Positions 22,999 to 34,775 of a DNA stretch of 64,000 nt are shown one piece after another. The notes under the pieces were generated by a model. That model was not told where the DNA came from. It worked only from the letters and a program-made list of their open reading frames with translations, and searched no databases. The position numbers were made by a program, and so were the translations under genes. Location: NCBI GenBank assembly GCA_964016985.1, contig OZ024831.1, positions 85,888,095 to 85,952,094 of the forward strand, in the 5' to 3' direction. Origin of the DNA: Anodontia alba (Eukaryota; Mollusca; Bivalvia; Lucinida; Lucinidae). How positions within the stretch are numbered: position 1 is the first letter of the stretch; every line of letters starts with the position of its first letter.

Positions 22999-23380
22999 GT
23001 ATTCATTTGCTGTACCCACTCCTAATATAGTTTACTTAATATATTAATTGTATTTTTATCCAAAATCTCTTGATCTGTATTGCTGTCACAGTGCATATAT
23101 GCACACAGCTATTGTGCTATTACATTAATCATGTATCATGCCAATGCATCATAGTGCAGGTTATATTTTATTTCCTTTGGGATCATTGAACCCATCCTGA
23201 TTATTTTGAAAATCGAATACCGCTTAAGCCGGTGCTAGGGGGCGTATGCAGCCTCGCAAACTACAGTGTTGCATATGAAGAGACTCAATCAAACCGAGTT
23301 TCCAATTTTTGTGATTTTGTGTGTTCTTTGTTTCCAAAGGCAATCCTTTTAGACTTTTATTTATCTCACACCTCTGTTTC
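22999..23380. repeat. Dispersed repeat shared with ~34800 and ~39840
   Basis: ATTACATTAATCATGTATCA (about 23118) appears inverted near 34798-34825. The stretch from about 23180 to 23290 (GATCATTGAACCCATCCTGA, GAAAATCGAATACCGCTTAA) resembles 39855-39990. Non-coding. Confidence 0.45.
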
Positions 23381-23649
23381 TTAAGGGGACTGGACGACAC
23401 TGATGCTCTTTTCAAGGTGAAGGTGTGTGTGTGTGTGTGTGGGGGGGGGGGGGTAGGGGGGAGAAGACAACGTATGACTTCCTGTTCGCTTTCTTTCACA
23501 CCAAGTCCCTTCTGGAAAGGGGTTTACTCTAAAAGTAAAGAATTTGCTCCTTGGGGGAGTAAAGTATTTCCTTTTATCGTAGACATCTTTTCAGAAAGGA
23601 GGCAAAACGACTTAGTTGCCTCCCCTGAAAGTGTATCGATTCCCCTTAA
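23381..23649. mobile_element. TTAA-ended MITE-C, reference copy
   Basis: TTAAGGGGACTGGACGACAC at the left and ATCGATTCCCCTTAA at the right give TTAA at both edges with inverted GGGGA termini. The hairpin GGGTTTACTCTAAAAGTAAA / CTTTTATCGTAGACATCTTT lies inside. TTAA flanks suggest piggyBac-type mobilisation (inference). Other copies or pieces: 24743-24954, 34533-34775, 54213-54411, about 57467-57738. A GT/G run at 23424-23460 makes overlapping short ORFs. Confidence 0.6.
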
Positions 23650-24742
23650 GAGGTCCAATGAAGACATCATTAATACTATCAGATAACCTTCTGGGAATGA
23701 GGTGAAAACATGGCTGATATCACATTATCGCTGCAGCAGCGACATCTAGATCTATTAGTCATCCGTCAGGCAGGACGCATCGGAGTGCATTTACATATGT
23801 ATTTGTGTGTTTAGGGGAGGGATGGGAAGCACTTAAGTAGGACAAGTACAAGTAGTTGGTTATTAATGTCTATTCTACAGTATATTATATTTTTGAATAT
23901 ACGACATACCAACAAAATAATCCTAGAAAAACTCGTGCATAAATAAATTTTCGATTCTAGACAACATTTAAAATGTTTGACCGCCCAGTTTGAGGATACA
24001 TGGACATAAAAGTTAACCTATAGTCTATTTCACTGTTTTGCGGACACGAAATTCAGGGCCTTCATAGTTTTCTGTTAAAAGAAAATCCTAAATTTATTTT
24101 CGAATGGCATTTTAACGTTGTAGTCTCGCTGTACGCCATTAAAGCCAATTTTGCCTAACGCTGATGACATCAAATGTGGAAAGTGACTCCAGCTGCTTCG
24201 ATATAGTTTATAAGTATCACAATATAAAACAAATATAGAAGGCATATTTTTTCATCTTAAGAAACAGTGTCTGGTTTGTGTACATTAACATGAAGACTCT
24301 GGAGCAGATTAGAAGTACAATTTCACACAACCTTCCTTTTAGACTCCCGCCAGAAATGGATTGGACATATAATGTTCGCGTTTCAGAGCGTGCGTATGTG
24401 CGTCCGCCACTTTCACTCAGGTGAACTTTTTTTTGTAAAGGTGTTTTTACAGGTTCTGTTAAAGCCAGGAAGTCGAAACTTCATCGCAGAATGTCACAAC
24501 ATTCGTATGGACTGCTGTACTCTTGACCTACATTTCAAGGTTGACTGACGTCAATTTTTGTCAATAAACTTTCACTTAAAGATATGTGTACTGTTTATGT
24601 AGCAGAACTGTAAACTTTACACAGTTGTACATCTACCTGTATGAGCATAACAGCCTAGATCTGTCCTGCTGACCAATATTTTATAGTTCACTTTCTTCAA
24701 CTTAATATTCAAGATTATTTTTATCTTGAGTTATTATAAAAT
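23650..24742. other. Mostly unique sequence, one short ORF
   Basis: An ATG at 24292 opens 43 codons to a TGA near 24421 (residues start MKTLEQIRSTISHNLPF), and the last codons coincide with a CAG|GTGAAC donor-like site. There is no domain and no upstream signal. I regard it as unproven. CAATAAAC at about 24564 could be a poly(A) signal. Confidence 0.25.
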
Positions 24743-24954
24743 TTAAGGGAACTGGATATATTTGGTAGATTATCTACAATTATACAGCTGAGACAACTTT
24801 TGTATCTTCCTAATGTCTTTTCTAAAAGGACAGGATTTGCCCCCAGCATATTTTTTTCGTTTTAGAGTAAACATTATTTCAGAAAGGCAGCAGAACAATT
24901 TTGACAGAGTTGCCCCCCTCTGACAGAGTACCCACTTACCTTAATGCTGAACTG
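24743..24954. mobile_element. MITE-C copy
   Basis: TTAAGGGAACTGGATATATT at the left and GAGTACCCACTTACCTTAA at the right. The inner GGCAGCAGAACAATTTTGAC segment matches other copies. Confidence 0.5.
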
Positions 24955-25054
24955 GAAGGTTTTTTTTTTCTTTCTACTGAACAACATCACTTCAGCGATC
25001 TAGGTCGCTATCAGTTTCTTAAATCAATATGACTTATTTTTCACAGAAACTCCG

Positions 25055-25270
25055 TTAGAAGTCATACCTCAAACCGAAGATATGCAATAGGATTTCTAAC
25101 TGGAACTCATCATCATCGCATGAGACAACGTCATCGTGCAAGACATCCGTAACCAATTCTTTTGAAAGCAGGATGACATTTATATCTCGCTTTCCAAAAA
25201 GGCTATCACGTACATTCTTGGAATCAATCATTATTAAACGTAACAACGTCGTTGTATTGGCCATCGGCAA
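25055..25270 (-). CDS. Uncertain ORF or exon, acidic C-terminus, unknown
   Basis: A 71-codon minus-strand frame of mixed composition contains DSKNVRDSLFGKRDINVI and an acidic patch VSCDDDEFQLE, ending LRYDF. The frame is also open a little upstream (…GCAG|TTGCCGATGG), so it could be a terminal exon, and a GGTATGAC donor-like site precedes the stop. I recognise no family. It lies in a low-repeat stretch, which is why it is listed. A chance ORF is the main alternative. Confidence 0.2.
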   Translation of the reverse strand: MPMANTTTLLRLIMIDSKNVRDSLFGKRDINVILLSKELVTDVLHDDVVSCDDDEFQLEILLHIFGLRYDF

Positions 25271-25982
25271 CTGCGACCCATGTTTTCAGAAAAAAAGTCG
25301 CATTTATACCTAGATTCATACTTGATATCATCACCACATGATAAATAGTCACCGTCCAATACTAAAGGTCACTGTGACCTATTTATTAAAAAATGGCTCG
25401 TAATCATATTTCGATCCCCACTCAGGCTTTAAGGTTCATAAGTCATAACTTCCTGTTTGCTTTCCTGCATACTAAAAAGAAAAGAGGTCAAATCTAGAAG
25501 GAAAGAACTGGCTCCCATGGCTTCTCGGGGCTGGGGTAGGTGGCGGGGGGGGGGGGGGGGGGTAGTATCAATTCTGACACATTTTTTTCTGAAACTGTAG
25601 GCATTCATACTAACACTGTAGAACACATTAGGTCACTGCGCTCTACACCTCTCAACAAGGCACAATACAAGGGTGTGCTGTACTTTGGGCAAATGTCTAA
25701 TGTCACAAGCAAATTAACGAGTTTCGAACGTACGCACTTACTTGTTTTAAAATCACCGAGTATATATTAAAATCTTAAATGCTTCTGACAAGCATACAAT
25801 TATCTCGTTTTAAACAGACTAAGCAAAGAAGGGAAGCTTTGATGTCCTCTAGAACTGCCAATTTTCTCACTTGCTTACAGCATTGAGTGTGGCTATTTTA
25901 AGTTATGTTATTAATTGTAATTTCTAGTGACATTCAAATCATACGAAGATCTGTGAAACACATTATGATCACAATCTGTATA
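25271..25982. other. Spacer with G-run
   Basis: A piece of MITE-C type sequence (AACTTCCTGTTTGCTTTCC) is at about 25447. A G-run lies at 25543-25561. ORFs overlapping the G-run (25429-25770) are produced by it. Confidence 0.35.
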
Positions 25983-26096
25983 ATGACTACATTTTTCTTT
26001 AGCTTTCTCTTGTTATTATGTGTTGAAATAACAGAAGGTGTTAGATCCCTCTGCTGCAGCCACTCCTACTGCAACATAGAAGCTAACATTGCATAA
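25983..26096 (+). CDS. Possible small secreted peptide (37 aa), unknown
   Basis: The ATG at 25983 begins a frame with a hydrophobic start (TTFFFSFLLLLC) that reads as a signal peptide. A plausible cleavage near EITEG|V is followed by a tail of 18 residues with a vicinal Cys pair and one more Cys (CCSHSYC). An in-frame ATG lies further upstream at 25905. The odd cysteine number, the lack of splice or promoter evidence and the short length argue for caution. No family assigned. Confidence 0.2.
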   Translation: MTTFFFSFLLLLCVEITEGVRSLCCSHSYCNIEANIA

Positions 26097-26630
26097 ACAC
26101 GTATTTTATCCAATCATAGTGATGTGCACGAAGACAATCCTAAATCATCAAATTACAGATTGAACTGGTATTTAAGTGCATTATGTGAAATTTATACGGT
26201 ACTTCTAAGTCATCCAGCTAGATAAGGCATTTTAAACACATTACACTGGGACATGTTTACATTTGACGGTTTGAGATGTTAGACGATTTAAAAGTGGACC
26301 CAAACAGTGTTGCGTCCGAACAAAACAGTTATAAATTATATAAAATAAGAGACCCATGATGACTCCGTAATGGCGCTCACATGAGTATCAAAGCACTCAG
26401 AGAACCTGATCGAGAAATGATCAAGGCAAACATTCAGTCCAAATTCATGATGATTATATTTACAAATAAGACAATAAAGCGTGCCTAATGGACCGTGAAA
26501 TATAGGTAAAGTTCAAATAGGGATGACTGCACTCAAGAGGCCATGCTAAGATGAAAGCATGTGTTAAATATCACTGGCTATAGGGGCAACAGTTATTGAG
26601 AAACTGACCTAAACGCAAACACTTAACAAA
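26097..26630. other. No gene recognised
   Basis: AT-rich spacer up to the next array element. No convincing ORF or repeat edge. Confidence 0.35.
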
Positions 26631-27906
26631 ACAAGAGGGCCATGATGACCCTATATCGCTCACCTGAATCATGTTATACATAGCATTGCTAACAGAGATG
26701 CGGTTCAAAAGGTCATGGTGACCTTGACCAAGGCCTTTGCCGTCAGGGTCATCTTCTGGTCAGAAGAAAAATGCCTACGACGTTTGAGGGTCATTACCTC
26801 AAGCATTGCCGAGTTACAAGCTTGTTTTGTACTACAGGTCACTGTGACCTTGACATTTGCCATTCGGATCATCTACTGGTCAAGACCAACATCCCATCTA
26901 AGTTCAAGTGTTCTAGCCTCAAGCACTGCCGAATTATAAACTTTTTAGTACTAAAGGTCATGGTGACCTTGACCATGACCTTTGCCCTTGGTGTCATCTA
27001 CTGGTGAGGACCAACATCCCATCTAAGTTTGAGGGTTCTATCACCAAACATTGCCAAGTTATCAAGTTTTTTAGTACTAAAGGTCTGGTGACCTTGACAC
27101 ATGCCCTCAGGATCATCAACATCTCTACTAAGTTTGAGGGCCCTAATCATAGCATAACTGAATTATAAGCTTTTTCTGGTACTAAAGGTCACGATGACCT
27201 TGACCTTTGACTTAAAAATCATCTACTCTTCAGGTCCATCTTCCCTATTAGTTTGATAGTCAAAGGCCTAATCATTGCCAAATGTTTTTTGCTCTATGTA
27301 AAACAAGTGACCACCCATCCCCACCGACACTCTTTTTCATCTCAGGGGCATAATATGAACACTCATGTCAAAGGACTCTAGGCAATGTTACATACCAAAT
27401 ATCAAAGGCCTAGGCCTTGCACTTTCAGACAAGGATTTTTTTTCTCCTATATACGTGTATGTAAAACATGTCGGCCCCGGGTTGGCCCCAGGATTATAAT
27501 CTGATCAATCTTGGCAGAGGTCCACTAGGTGAAGCTATGTAACAAATATCAAAAACCCGGACCTTCTGGTTTCAGATAAGAAGATTTTGAAATGTTTTCT
27601 CTATATAAGTCTATGTAAAACATGTCAGCCCAAGTCCACTAGATGAAGCTGCATACCAAATATCAAAGACCTCGGCCTTCTTGATTCAGACAATCTATTT
27701 TTAGCTCCTGTGACCTAGATATGGAATGGACCGGAACGGTTTGAGCAATTTTAGTCGAGGGTCACCCAAGGAATATTTCTGTGAAAGTATTCTAAAATCT
27801 GTCCAGCCGTTTTGGAGAAGAAGCCGTTTAAAGCAAAAGTTGATGACGGACGGACGGACGACGGACAGAGGCATATCACAATAGCTCGTGCTCAGGTGAG
27901 CTAAAA
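26631..27906 (+). mobile_element. Pearl-type element, ~120-bp GGTCATGGTGACCTTGACC units
   Basis: Left terminus ACAAGAGGGCCATGATGACC with TATCGCTCACCTGAAT. About 5 units with GGTCACTGTGACCTTGAC, ATCTACTGGTCA and CATCCCATCTAAGTTTGAGG, then a second block with CATACCAAATATCAAAGACC. The right end is GACGGACGGACGGACGACGG, ACAATAGCTCGTGCTCAGG and TGAGCTAAAAAA. Both termini are present. Confidence 0.75.
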
Positions 27907-30900
27907 AAGAAGATATTGAAAGAGGGTCACTAAAGGAACAATTCTGCCAAGTTATATTGAAATTGGTCCAATGGTTTCTGACAAAAATATTTTTAAAAAT
28001 GTTTTATATAGCTATACAGGGAAAATAAGCCCCACCCCCTTACAGCCATGTTTTTTTAAGAATCATGACAGCTTGAACAAACTTGGTAGAGGGTCACCAT
28101 AGGAACATTCCTGCCAAGTTATTGAAATCGGTTCATAGGTTTCTGACAAGATGATTTTTAGTTTTCTATTTAGATATATAGGGAAAATAGGCCCTAGTAC
28201 ACCTAGTAGCCATGATTTTTGACGAATAATGGTTGCTTGAACAATCTTGGTAGAGGGTCACCAAACCAACATTCCTGCCAAGTAATATTGAAATATGTCA
28301 GGTGGTTTCTGACAAGAAGAATTCTAAAGTTCGTAAAACTTTAACCTTTAACTCTTTGTAAAACTTTAACCAGTGGGTTGGTGCTTAACGATATGTCTTT
28401 GGTTTGGCCCGCCGTGGTTCAACTATTGGTTTTCATTTACTCTGGTATACAGTAGAATTAGCCATGAGTACTCGTCTTTGTTTATTATAGTGATTAATTT
28501 GATTTTTATGTTTTCGCTTTGATGCATTGACTGAGTTGGGAGCCTTTATGCGAACCGAATTTTTATGTATTTCTGTATTAAGAGCAGCATCGGGACCCAG
28601 GGTGAAGTTAGCTAGCTGTAAAAGTGCTTTAAATCCCCCGGTGGTTTGCTCTACCGACCGTTCTAAGGCGGTGGTCCCGGTCTTATTCTTTGTTGCTTTG
28701 TGGTTTATTCTACGAGGCGATTTGTTGTATGTCTTTCCGTGTGTCATTTTGTTCTTGTGTTTTTCAGTTCTTTTAGTATTGCGATTACCTCGCTTGGGAA
28801 ACAGAGAGCTAATCTTAGTGCTTTTCGTACGTTTCTTCGGTTTGTGCTTGTTTAGATTTGTCGGTTTCCTCTTCCTCTTGGGGTCTGGGAAGGGCTGCGA
28901 TTTGTGATTGTGGCACTCCCTGGACTTTTTGCTTACCTTTTTTTCTATACAGATATATATACGAAAAAATAAGCCCCGCCCCCTGGCAACCATGTTTCTT
29001 GACATATCATGAGGGCGTGAACAATCATGGTAGAACGTCACTAAAGCAACATTCCTGCCAAGTTACACTGAACTCAAATTAACGGTTTCTTACGAGAAGA
29101 TTTTTAAAGTTTTCTATGTAGATATGTAGGGAAAATATGTCCCACCCCCTAGCGGCCATGTTTTTTTGGATGAATCATGATGGCTTGAACAATCTTGGTA
29201 GAGGGTTCCCAAAGAAATATTCCTGCCAAGTGGTATTGAAATCGGTCCATTGGTTTCTGACAAGAAGATTTTTAAACTTTTCTATATAGCTATATAGTGA
29301 AAATAAGCCCCGCCCCCTGGCGGCCATGTTTTTTGACGAATCATGATAACTTGAACTACCTTGATAGAGGGTCAAAAAGGAAACATTTCTGCCAAGTTAT
29401 AATGAAATCGGTCCATTGGTTTCTGACAAAAAGATTTTTAAAATTTTCTATATAGACATATAGGGAAATTAAGTGCCGCCCCCTGGTGGCCACGTTTTTT
29501 GATGAATCATGATGACTTGAACAATCTTGGTAGAGGGTTACAAAAGAAACATTTCTCTGCAATATTATATTGAAATCGGTCCAGTGGTTTCTGACAAGAA
29601 GATCATTAAAGTTTTCTATATAAATACATAGGGAAAATAAGCCCCGCCCCTAGCGGCCATGTTTTTTGACAAATCAGGACGGCTTGAAAAATTTTGGTAG
29701 AGGATCACCAAGGAAACATTTTTGCCAAGTTATATAGAAATCGATCCAGTGGTTTCTGACATGAAAATTTTTAAATTTTCCTATACAGATATATAGGGAA
29801 AATAAGCCCCGCCCCCCTGGCGCCCATGTTTTTTGAGGAATCCAAGTGGCTTGAACAATCTTGGTAGGAGGTTACAAAAGAAACATTCCTGTCGTGTTAT
29901 ATTGAAATCGCTCCAGTGGTTTCTGACAAGAAGATTTTTAAAGTTTTCTATATAGATATTTAGGGAAAATAAGCACCGCCCCCTGGCGGCCATGTTTTTT
30001 GACGAATTCAAATGGCTTGAACAATCTTGGTTGAGGATCATCCAAGGAACATTTCTGCAAAAGTATATTGAAATCGGTCCAGTGGTTTCTGACAAGAAGA
30101 TTTTTAAAGATTTCTATATAGATATATACGGAAAATAAGCCCCGCCCCTGGCGGCCATGTTTTTGACGAATCCAAATGGCTTGAACAACCTTGGTAGAGG
30201 ATTACAAAGAAACACTTCTGCAAAATTATATTGAAATCGGTCCAGTGGTTTCTGACAAGAAGGTTTTTAAAGTTTTCTATATAGATATACAGGGAAAATA
30301 AGCCCCACCCCCTGGCGGCCATGTTTTTTGATGAATCCAAATGTCTTGAACAATCTTGGTAGGGGATCAGCAAAGAAACATTTCTGCAAAATTATTTTGA
30401 AATCGCTCCAGTAGTTTCTGACAAGAAGATTTTTTAAAGTTTTCTATGTAGCTATATCGGGAAAATAGCCCTGCCCCCTGTCGGCTATGTTTTTTCACGA
30501 ATCCAAATGGCTTGAACAATCTTTGTAGAGGATCACCAAAGGAACATTTCTGCAAAATTATATCGAAAACTGCCCAGTGGTTTCTGACAAGAAGATTTTT
30601 GAAGTTTTTCATGCAGATATATCGGGAAAATAAGCCCCGCCCCCTGGCAGCCAAGTTTTTTGACGAATCCAAAGGGCTTGAATAATCTTGGTAGAGGATC
30701 ACCAGAGGAACATTTCTGCAAAATTATATCGAAATCGGTCAAGTGGTTTCTGACAAGAAGATTTTTAAAGTTTTCTATATAGATATATAGGGAAAATAAG
30801 CCCCGCCCCCTGGCGGCCATGTTTTTTCGACGAATCAAAATGGCTTGAACAATCTTGTAAGAGGATCACCAAAGGAACATTTCTGCAAAATTATATTGAA

Positions 30901-31191
30901 ATCGGTCCAGTGGTTTCTGACAAGAAGATTTTTTAAGTGTTTAGTTAAAAAAAATTTTTTTAGCTCCTGTGACCAAGATATGCAATCGACCGGAACTATT
31001 TGAAAACTTTGAAAGAGGACCAACCAAGGATCATTCCTGTGAAATTTGGTCAAAATCCAATGAGTGGTTTAGGAGGAGACGTTTTTTAAAGATTGTGGAC
31101 GGACGGACAGACAGACGGGCGACAACGACGACGACGGACGGTAAGTGATCACAATAGCTCACCTCGAACCTTTGGCTCAGGTGAGCTAAAA
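27907..31191 (+). mobile_element. Array element, ~165-bp GCCCCGCCCCCTGGCGGCC units
   Basis: About 16 units of roughly 165 bp, each with GGTCACCAAAGGAACATTTC, GAAATCGGTCCAGTGGTTTC, TGACAAGAAGATTTTTAAAG, AGGGAAAATAAGCCCCGCCC and GGCGGCCATG. It ends with GGACGGACGGACAGACAGAC, CACAATAGCTCACCTCGAAC and GGCTCAGGTGAGCTAAA. It follows the previous element without a gap and has no left terminus of its own. The 66-111-codon minus ORFs repeating 'NFKNLLVRNHWTDF' are repeat translations. It is interrupted by an insertion at 28330-28944. Confidence 0.7.
28330..28944 (-). mobile_element. Retroposon-like insertion with Lys/Arg-rich ORF
   Basis: The array is broken between AGAATTCTAAAGTT and TTTCTATACAGATATA by about 610 bases of foreign sequence with different composition. 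On the minus strand about 169 codons stay open to a stop at 28433. They begin VSKKSRECHNHKSQPF, pass through a basic stretch rich in K, R, N and T, and continue GGFKALLQLANFTLG. The minus-strand 3' end has repeated TTAAAGTTTTAC units (28336-28380), as seen at the ends of some LINEs. The CHNHKSQPFP part recurs in degenerate form at 54860-54910. The class is not identified. It could be a 5'-truncated retroposon or a captured exon. Confidence 0.45.
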
Positions 31192-31917
31192 ACCCTTAAA
31201 AACTTTGACACAAACTTTAACATAAAACTTCTAAGTCCGTGACCTTGATAGTGGGGATAGTGCCGAATAAAATTTTGGATTAATATCTCTTATCATGCCA
31301 AATATAAAGTAAACCCATAGAAGGATTTAGCGAGATCTTAAAAAACGCAAAACCTGAACATAAATTTTTTAAGTCCGTGACCTTGACCATTAGGTCATAA
31401 GCAGGGGTGGGGGTAGTACAAAATAAAAGTTTGGACCAATATCTCAATATCTATTATCATGCCAAATATAACTAAATCCATGCAATGATTTAGAAATTAA
31501 GAGATCTTAAAAACTTTGACGCAATATGTTAACATAAAATTTCTAAGTCCGTGACCTTGACATATATGTCGTAAGCAGGAGTGGGGATAGTACCCAATAA
31601 AATTTTGGACACATATCTATTATCATGCCAAATACAGAGTAAATCCATGCAAGCATTTAGAAATTAAGTGATCCTAAAAAACTTCGACGCAAAATTTTTA
31701 ACATAAAATTTCTAAGTCCGTGACCTTGACCTATAGGTCATGAACAGTGGTGCGGATAGAACTCAATAAAATTTTGGACCAACATCTATATTTATACCAA
31801 ATACAAACTAGATCCATCTGAGGATTTAGAAAATATAAGGTCTTAACAACTTTGACGTAAAACTTAAACATTTTTAACCCCGACGCCGCCGCCAACGTCG
31901 TACGGGCGAGCTAAAAA
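31192..31917 (+). mobile_element. Array element, AAGTCCGTGACCTTGAC units
   Basis: Four units of about 140-175 bp with TTTCTAAGTCCGTGACCTTG, AAAATTTTGGACCAATATC and ATCATGCCAAATA. The right end is CCCCGACGCCGCCGCC, then AACGTCGTACGGGCGAGCTA and AAAA. A different terminal loop (CGTCGTACGGGCGAG) links it to the 40668-43555 elements. Confidence 0.6.
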
Positions 31918-32720
31918 TGTGACTTCTAGAGTGTTTTTTTTACGCCAAGTGACCCAATTTCAAAGTCAACCTAAAGAACATCAAGACTAACATTTTGAGT
32001 AAGACCCTTGATGATTGCTTTAAAAAATGTGACCTCTAGAGTGTTAGCAAGGTCTTCATTTGTTTTGGCCTGGTGACCTAGTTTTTCACCCCAAGTGACC
32101 CAGTTTCAAACTTGACCGAGAAATTATCAAGACAAACATTCTGGGCACGATTCATGATGACTGATTCAAAAATGTGACTTCTAGAGTGTTATCAAGGTTT
32201 TCCTTCAATTAGGCCCGACGGCCTAGTCCTTGAACCCAAGTGATCCAGTTTCTAACTTGACCTAGAAATCATCAAAACAAACATTTTGAGCAATATCCAA
32301 GATGATTGCTTCAAAAATGTGACTTCTGGAATGTTTTTCTGTGGTTTGGCCTGGTGACCTAGTTTTTGACCCAAAGATCCAGTTTCCAATTTGACATAGA
32401 AATCATGAGAAAAAAAAAAGGTAAGAAAAAAAAAGTAAAACATTTTGAGCAAGACTCATGATGGTTGCTTCAAAAATGTGACTTCTAATGTATTAACAAG
32501 ATTTTCCTTGGATTTGACCTGTGTTGATCTACTGTTTGGCACCAAGTTACTAAGTTTCAAGCTTGACCTAAATTTCATACAGACAAACATTCTGAGCAAG
32601 TTTCATTAAGACTGGGTCAAAACTGTGACCTCTAGAGAGTTAACAAACTAATTGTTGACGAAGGACGATGGAGACTGACGAGACGAATACGGACTGATGG
32701 TGATCACAATAGCTCACCCT
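31918..32720 (+). mobile_element. Array element, TGTGACTTCTAGAGTGTT units
   Basis: Five units near 145 bp with AATGTGACTTCTAGAGTGTT, GGCCTGGTGACCTAGTTTTT, CCAGTTTCAAACTTGACC and AAACATTCTGAGCAAG. It ends GACGAAGGACGATGGAGACT and GGTGATCACAATAGCTCACC, but the final hairpin is cut off. The units are close relatives of the 10100-12281 array. Confidence 0.6.
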
Positions 32721-33582
32721 GGTCATTTGCTATATAACCTGTACATTATTGTTTGATTGTTGTTTAACTAACACAGAGCACATTCTTCTCTCACCTAACC
32801 AATCCAGCCCGCGGTTAATCGGCTGTTTCACCGGCTCAAAACACAATGGCTGACCCAGCAGTGTGGCTGTTTTTGTCCCTGTTAGCAGACAAATTACTTT
32901 TCCATCAAGTTTTTATCCGCCATTCAGTGAAAGCGGCGCAACCAGGCCGTCAGTTCGCCGCCGGCTTACCTGGCTGTAGCAAAAAGTGTTTTAGCCGGTT
33001 AACCGTGGCGAACCAGAGCAGCACGGCTGCAAGAAAAAAGAGTTCACCCAATGTCTTTGCTTTGGATCCCTGCAATAGTGTTATAAAGAGGTTATGTTGT
33101 AAATTAATATGCTTCTTATTCTCGACGAAAACGCTTCTAATGATAATAATATTCTTATTTCTCGACAAGGAGCTTCTAATGAGTACGTTAACGTCGAGAA
33201 ATAAGAACTGTATTTATCTAGCAATATAAATTCCGGTATTCCCATTATTAAATATAAAGTTAAGGAGGAAAATCGGTTATTAAGTACATTAAGGACAAAC
33301 GGATGCAGCAAAAAGATTGACAGAAAATAACCCGAGCAAAACATTTCTGAAAATTCGCAGAATGTTATATACCCACGCATACCCTGTATGTTGATTGTGT
33401 TGGGGTTTAACGACACTTCAACCCTTGAGGGTCATTTTGTGTCTTCACCCAGAAAAAGGGAGAAAAGAGAGACAAGAGATTGTAGAGGGTATCAAAGAGA
33501 AGGACAGAGAAGAAAGAGGAACAGGAATGAAAGTGAAGAAACAGAAAAAATAAGCACTTTCTCCCTCTACCCTTACCTGCTA

Positions 33583-33624
<42 letters not shown>

Positions 33625-33734
33625 CCAAACTGTAAGGCAATATCACTTGTTAGATTTTCTGACTATTACCAGCAAACTAGTATGAAGAAATAAATGGGTA
33701 TTCAAAATATTTTTTTCTAATGTTTGTTTGAGTT
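32721..33734. other. Spacer: shared repeat, hairpin module, poly(A) tract
   Basis: 32780-32960 is homologous to 19265-19490 (TCACCTAACC, ATCCAGCC, GCGGTTAA, GGCTGTTT). A 127-codon ORF from 32846 uses this repeat and is not credited. A hairpin at 33126-33206 carries AGCTTCTAATGAGTAC. From 33445 to 33560 the sequence is purine-rich (GAGA), then a pyrimidine stretch, then an A-run at 33583-33622. Confidence 0.45.
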
Positions 33735-34040
33735 TGTTTGTATTGAGGTTTTTTTCTGGCCCAGTCAACCCAATGGGGTCATGTCGAGCGCGGTCAGTTT
33801 ACCTAACCACACGTTTACTGTGCAGGCTTAGTCCTCTAAGCGATTAACCAGTATTGTGCACATTCTTTCGCTAGAAACTGACGATTGCCCTTCTTGAATA
33901 AGCGGAAGGAAGAGAATGACCGTAAAAAATATTTCATGATCAATCTCCACGAAAGAATGTTGCCGACCTCGGCGGGGATTCAACCCGCGACTCCCGGTCT
34001 CCAGTCGGACGGCGCATCCAAATGAGCCACCGAGGCCGGC
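33735..34040 (-). mobile_element. tRNA-derived SINE, nearly full length
   Basis: On the minus strand the element starts near 34040 with GCCGGCCTCGGTGGCTCATT (box A-like TGGCTCATTTGG), followed by GTCGCGGGTTGAATCCCCGC (box B-like GGTTGAATCC) at about 33975-33990. The body contains the complement of AACTGACGATTGCCCTTCTTG and of GTCAGTTTACCTAACCACAC. It ends in a short TTTG-type tail near 33725-33745. The head is typical of a pol III tRNA promoter. Fragments occur at 19024, 39150, 42160, 54268, 55690, 56562, 58420 and 60388. Confidence 0.75.
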
Positions 34041-34532
34041 TTTTCTAATGTTCACAAGTAGTACATTTGTTATGGAGAAGCACATAGTGTTTTGCATAAG
34101 ACCAAGATTTGTATGTCCACAAAAAACGATGAAGTTGACTACAGGTTAACTTACACACAGATGTAGCCCCAAACTAGACAATCAAACATAAACAAATATT
34201 GTCTGGAAAGCGAAAATTTGTTCTGTATTCATGACTTTTTCTAGGATTATTGTATTGTTAATTTCGTATATTCAAAATATAAGATAGAATACTCGTAAAT
34301 AACCACAAAACTTGTACTTGTTCCATTTAAGTGACCCCACCCCACCCCCACCTCAACCCGCGCCCCTCAATACACATTTAAATATGTAAATACACTTATA
34401 TGTGTCCTGTCTGACACCTTGCAGGTATACATGTCGCTGCTGCAGCGATGCTATGATATTAGCCTTGTTCTAAAATCATTCCCAGAAGGCCATCTGATAG
34501 GATTAATAATGACTAACACTTCATTGGGCCTG
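34041..34532. other. No gene recognised
   Basis: Spacer with a C-rich stretch (CCCCACCCCACCCCC) near 34335. No ORF with support. Confidence 0.35.
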
Positions 34533-34775
34533 TTAAGGGAAATAGGCACATTTTCAGGGGAAACAGCTCTAAATTGTTTCGCATCCCTTCAGAAAAAAAA
34601 AGTCGACTATAAGAGGAAAGAATTATCTCTCCATTGGAGCCAATTCTTTCCTTTACGTGTAGACCCCTTTTCAGAAGGGGCTTGGTGTACAGGAAGGCAA
34701 ACAGAAAGTCAAGAAAGTTGCACCCCTTGTAAAAGTAGCGGAAACGATACCAAGGCTATTCAGTCCCCTCGAGAA
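34533..34775. mobile_element. MITE-C copy
   Basis: TTAAGGGAAATAGGCACATT on the left. The inner hairpin has AAGAATTATCTCTCC / GCCAATTCTTTCCTTTACG and GTAGACCCCTTTTCAGAAGG. The right edge is TCAGTCCCCTCG without a clear TTAA. The 122-codon ORF at 34419-34787 reads through it and is not a gene. Confidence 0.5.

Noticed and set aside
28433..31053. Chain of minus-strand ORFs of 66-111 codons with NFKNLLVRNHWTDF
   Set aside because: They read the same 165-bp repeat unit again and again, with stops at each period. No start context, domain or splice support.
32846..33229. 127-codon ORF starting MADPAVWLFLSLLADKLL
   Set aside because: The DNA of its first part recurs at 19330-19490 as a non-coding repeat, and the end enters a hairpin module.
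33950..34040. Functional tRNA gene
   Set aside because: Box A and box B-like motifs are present, but the sequence is the head of a dispersed SINE with several copies, and the acceptor stem is not formed.
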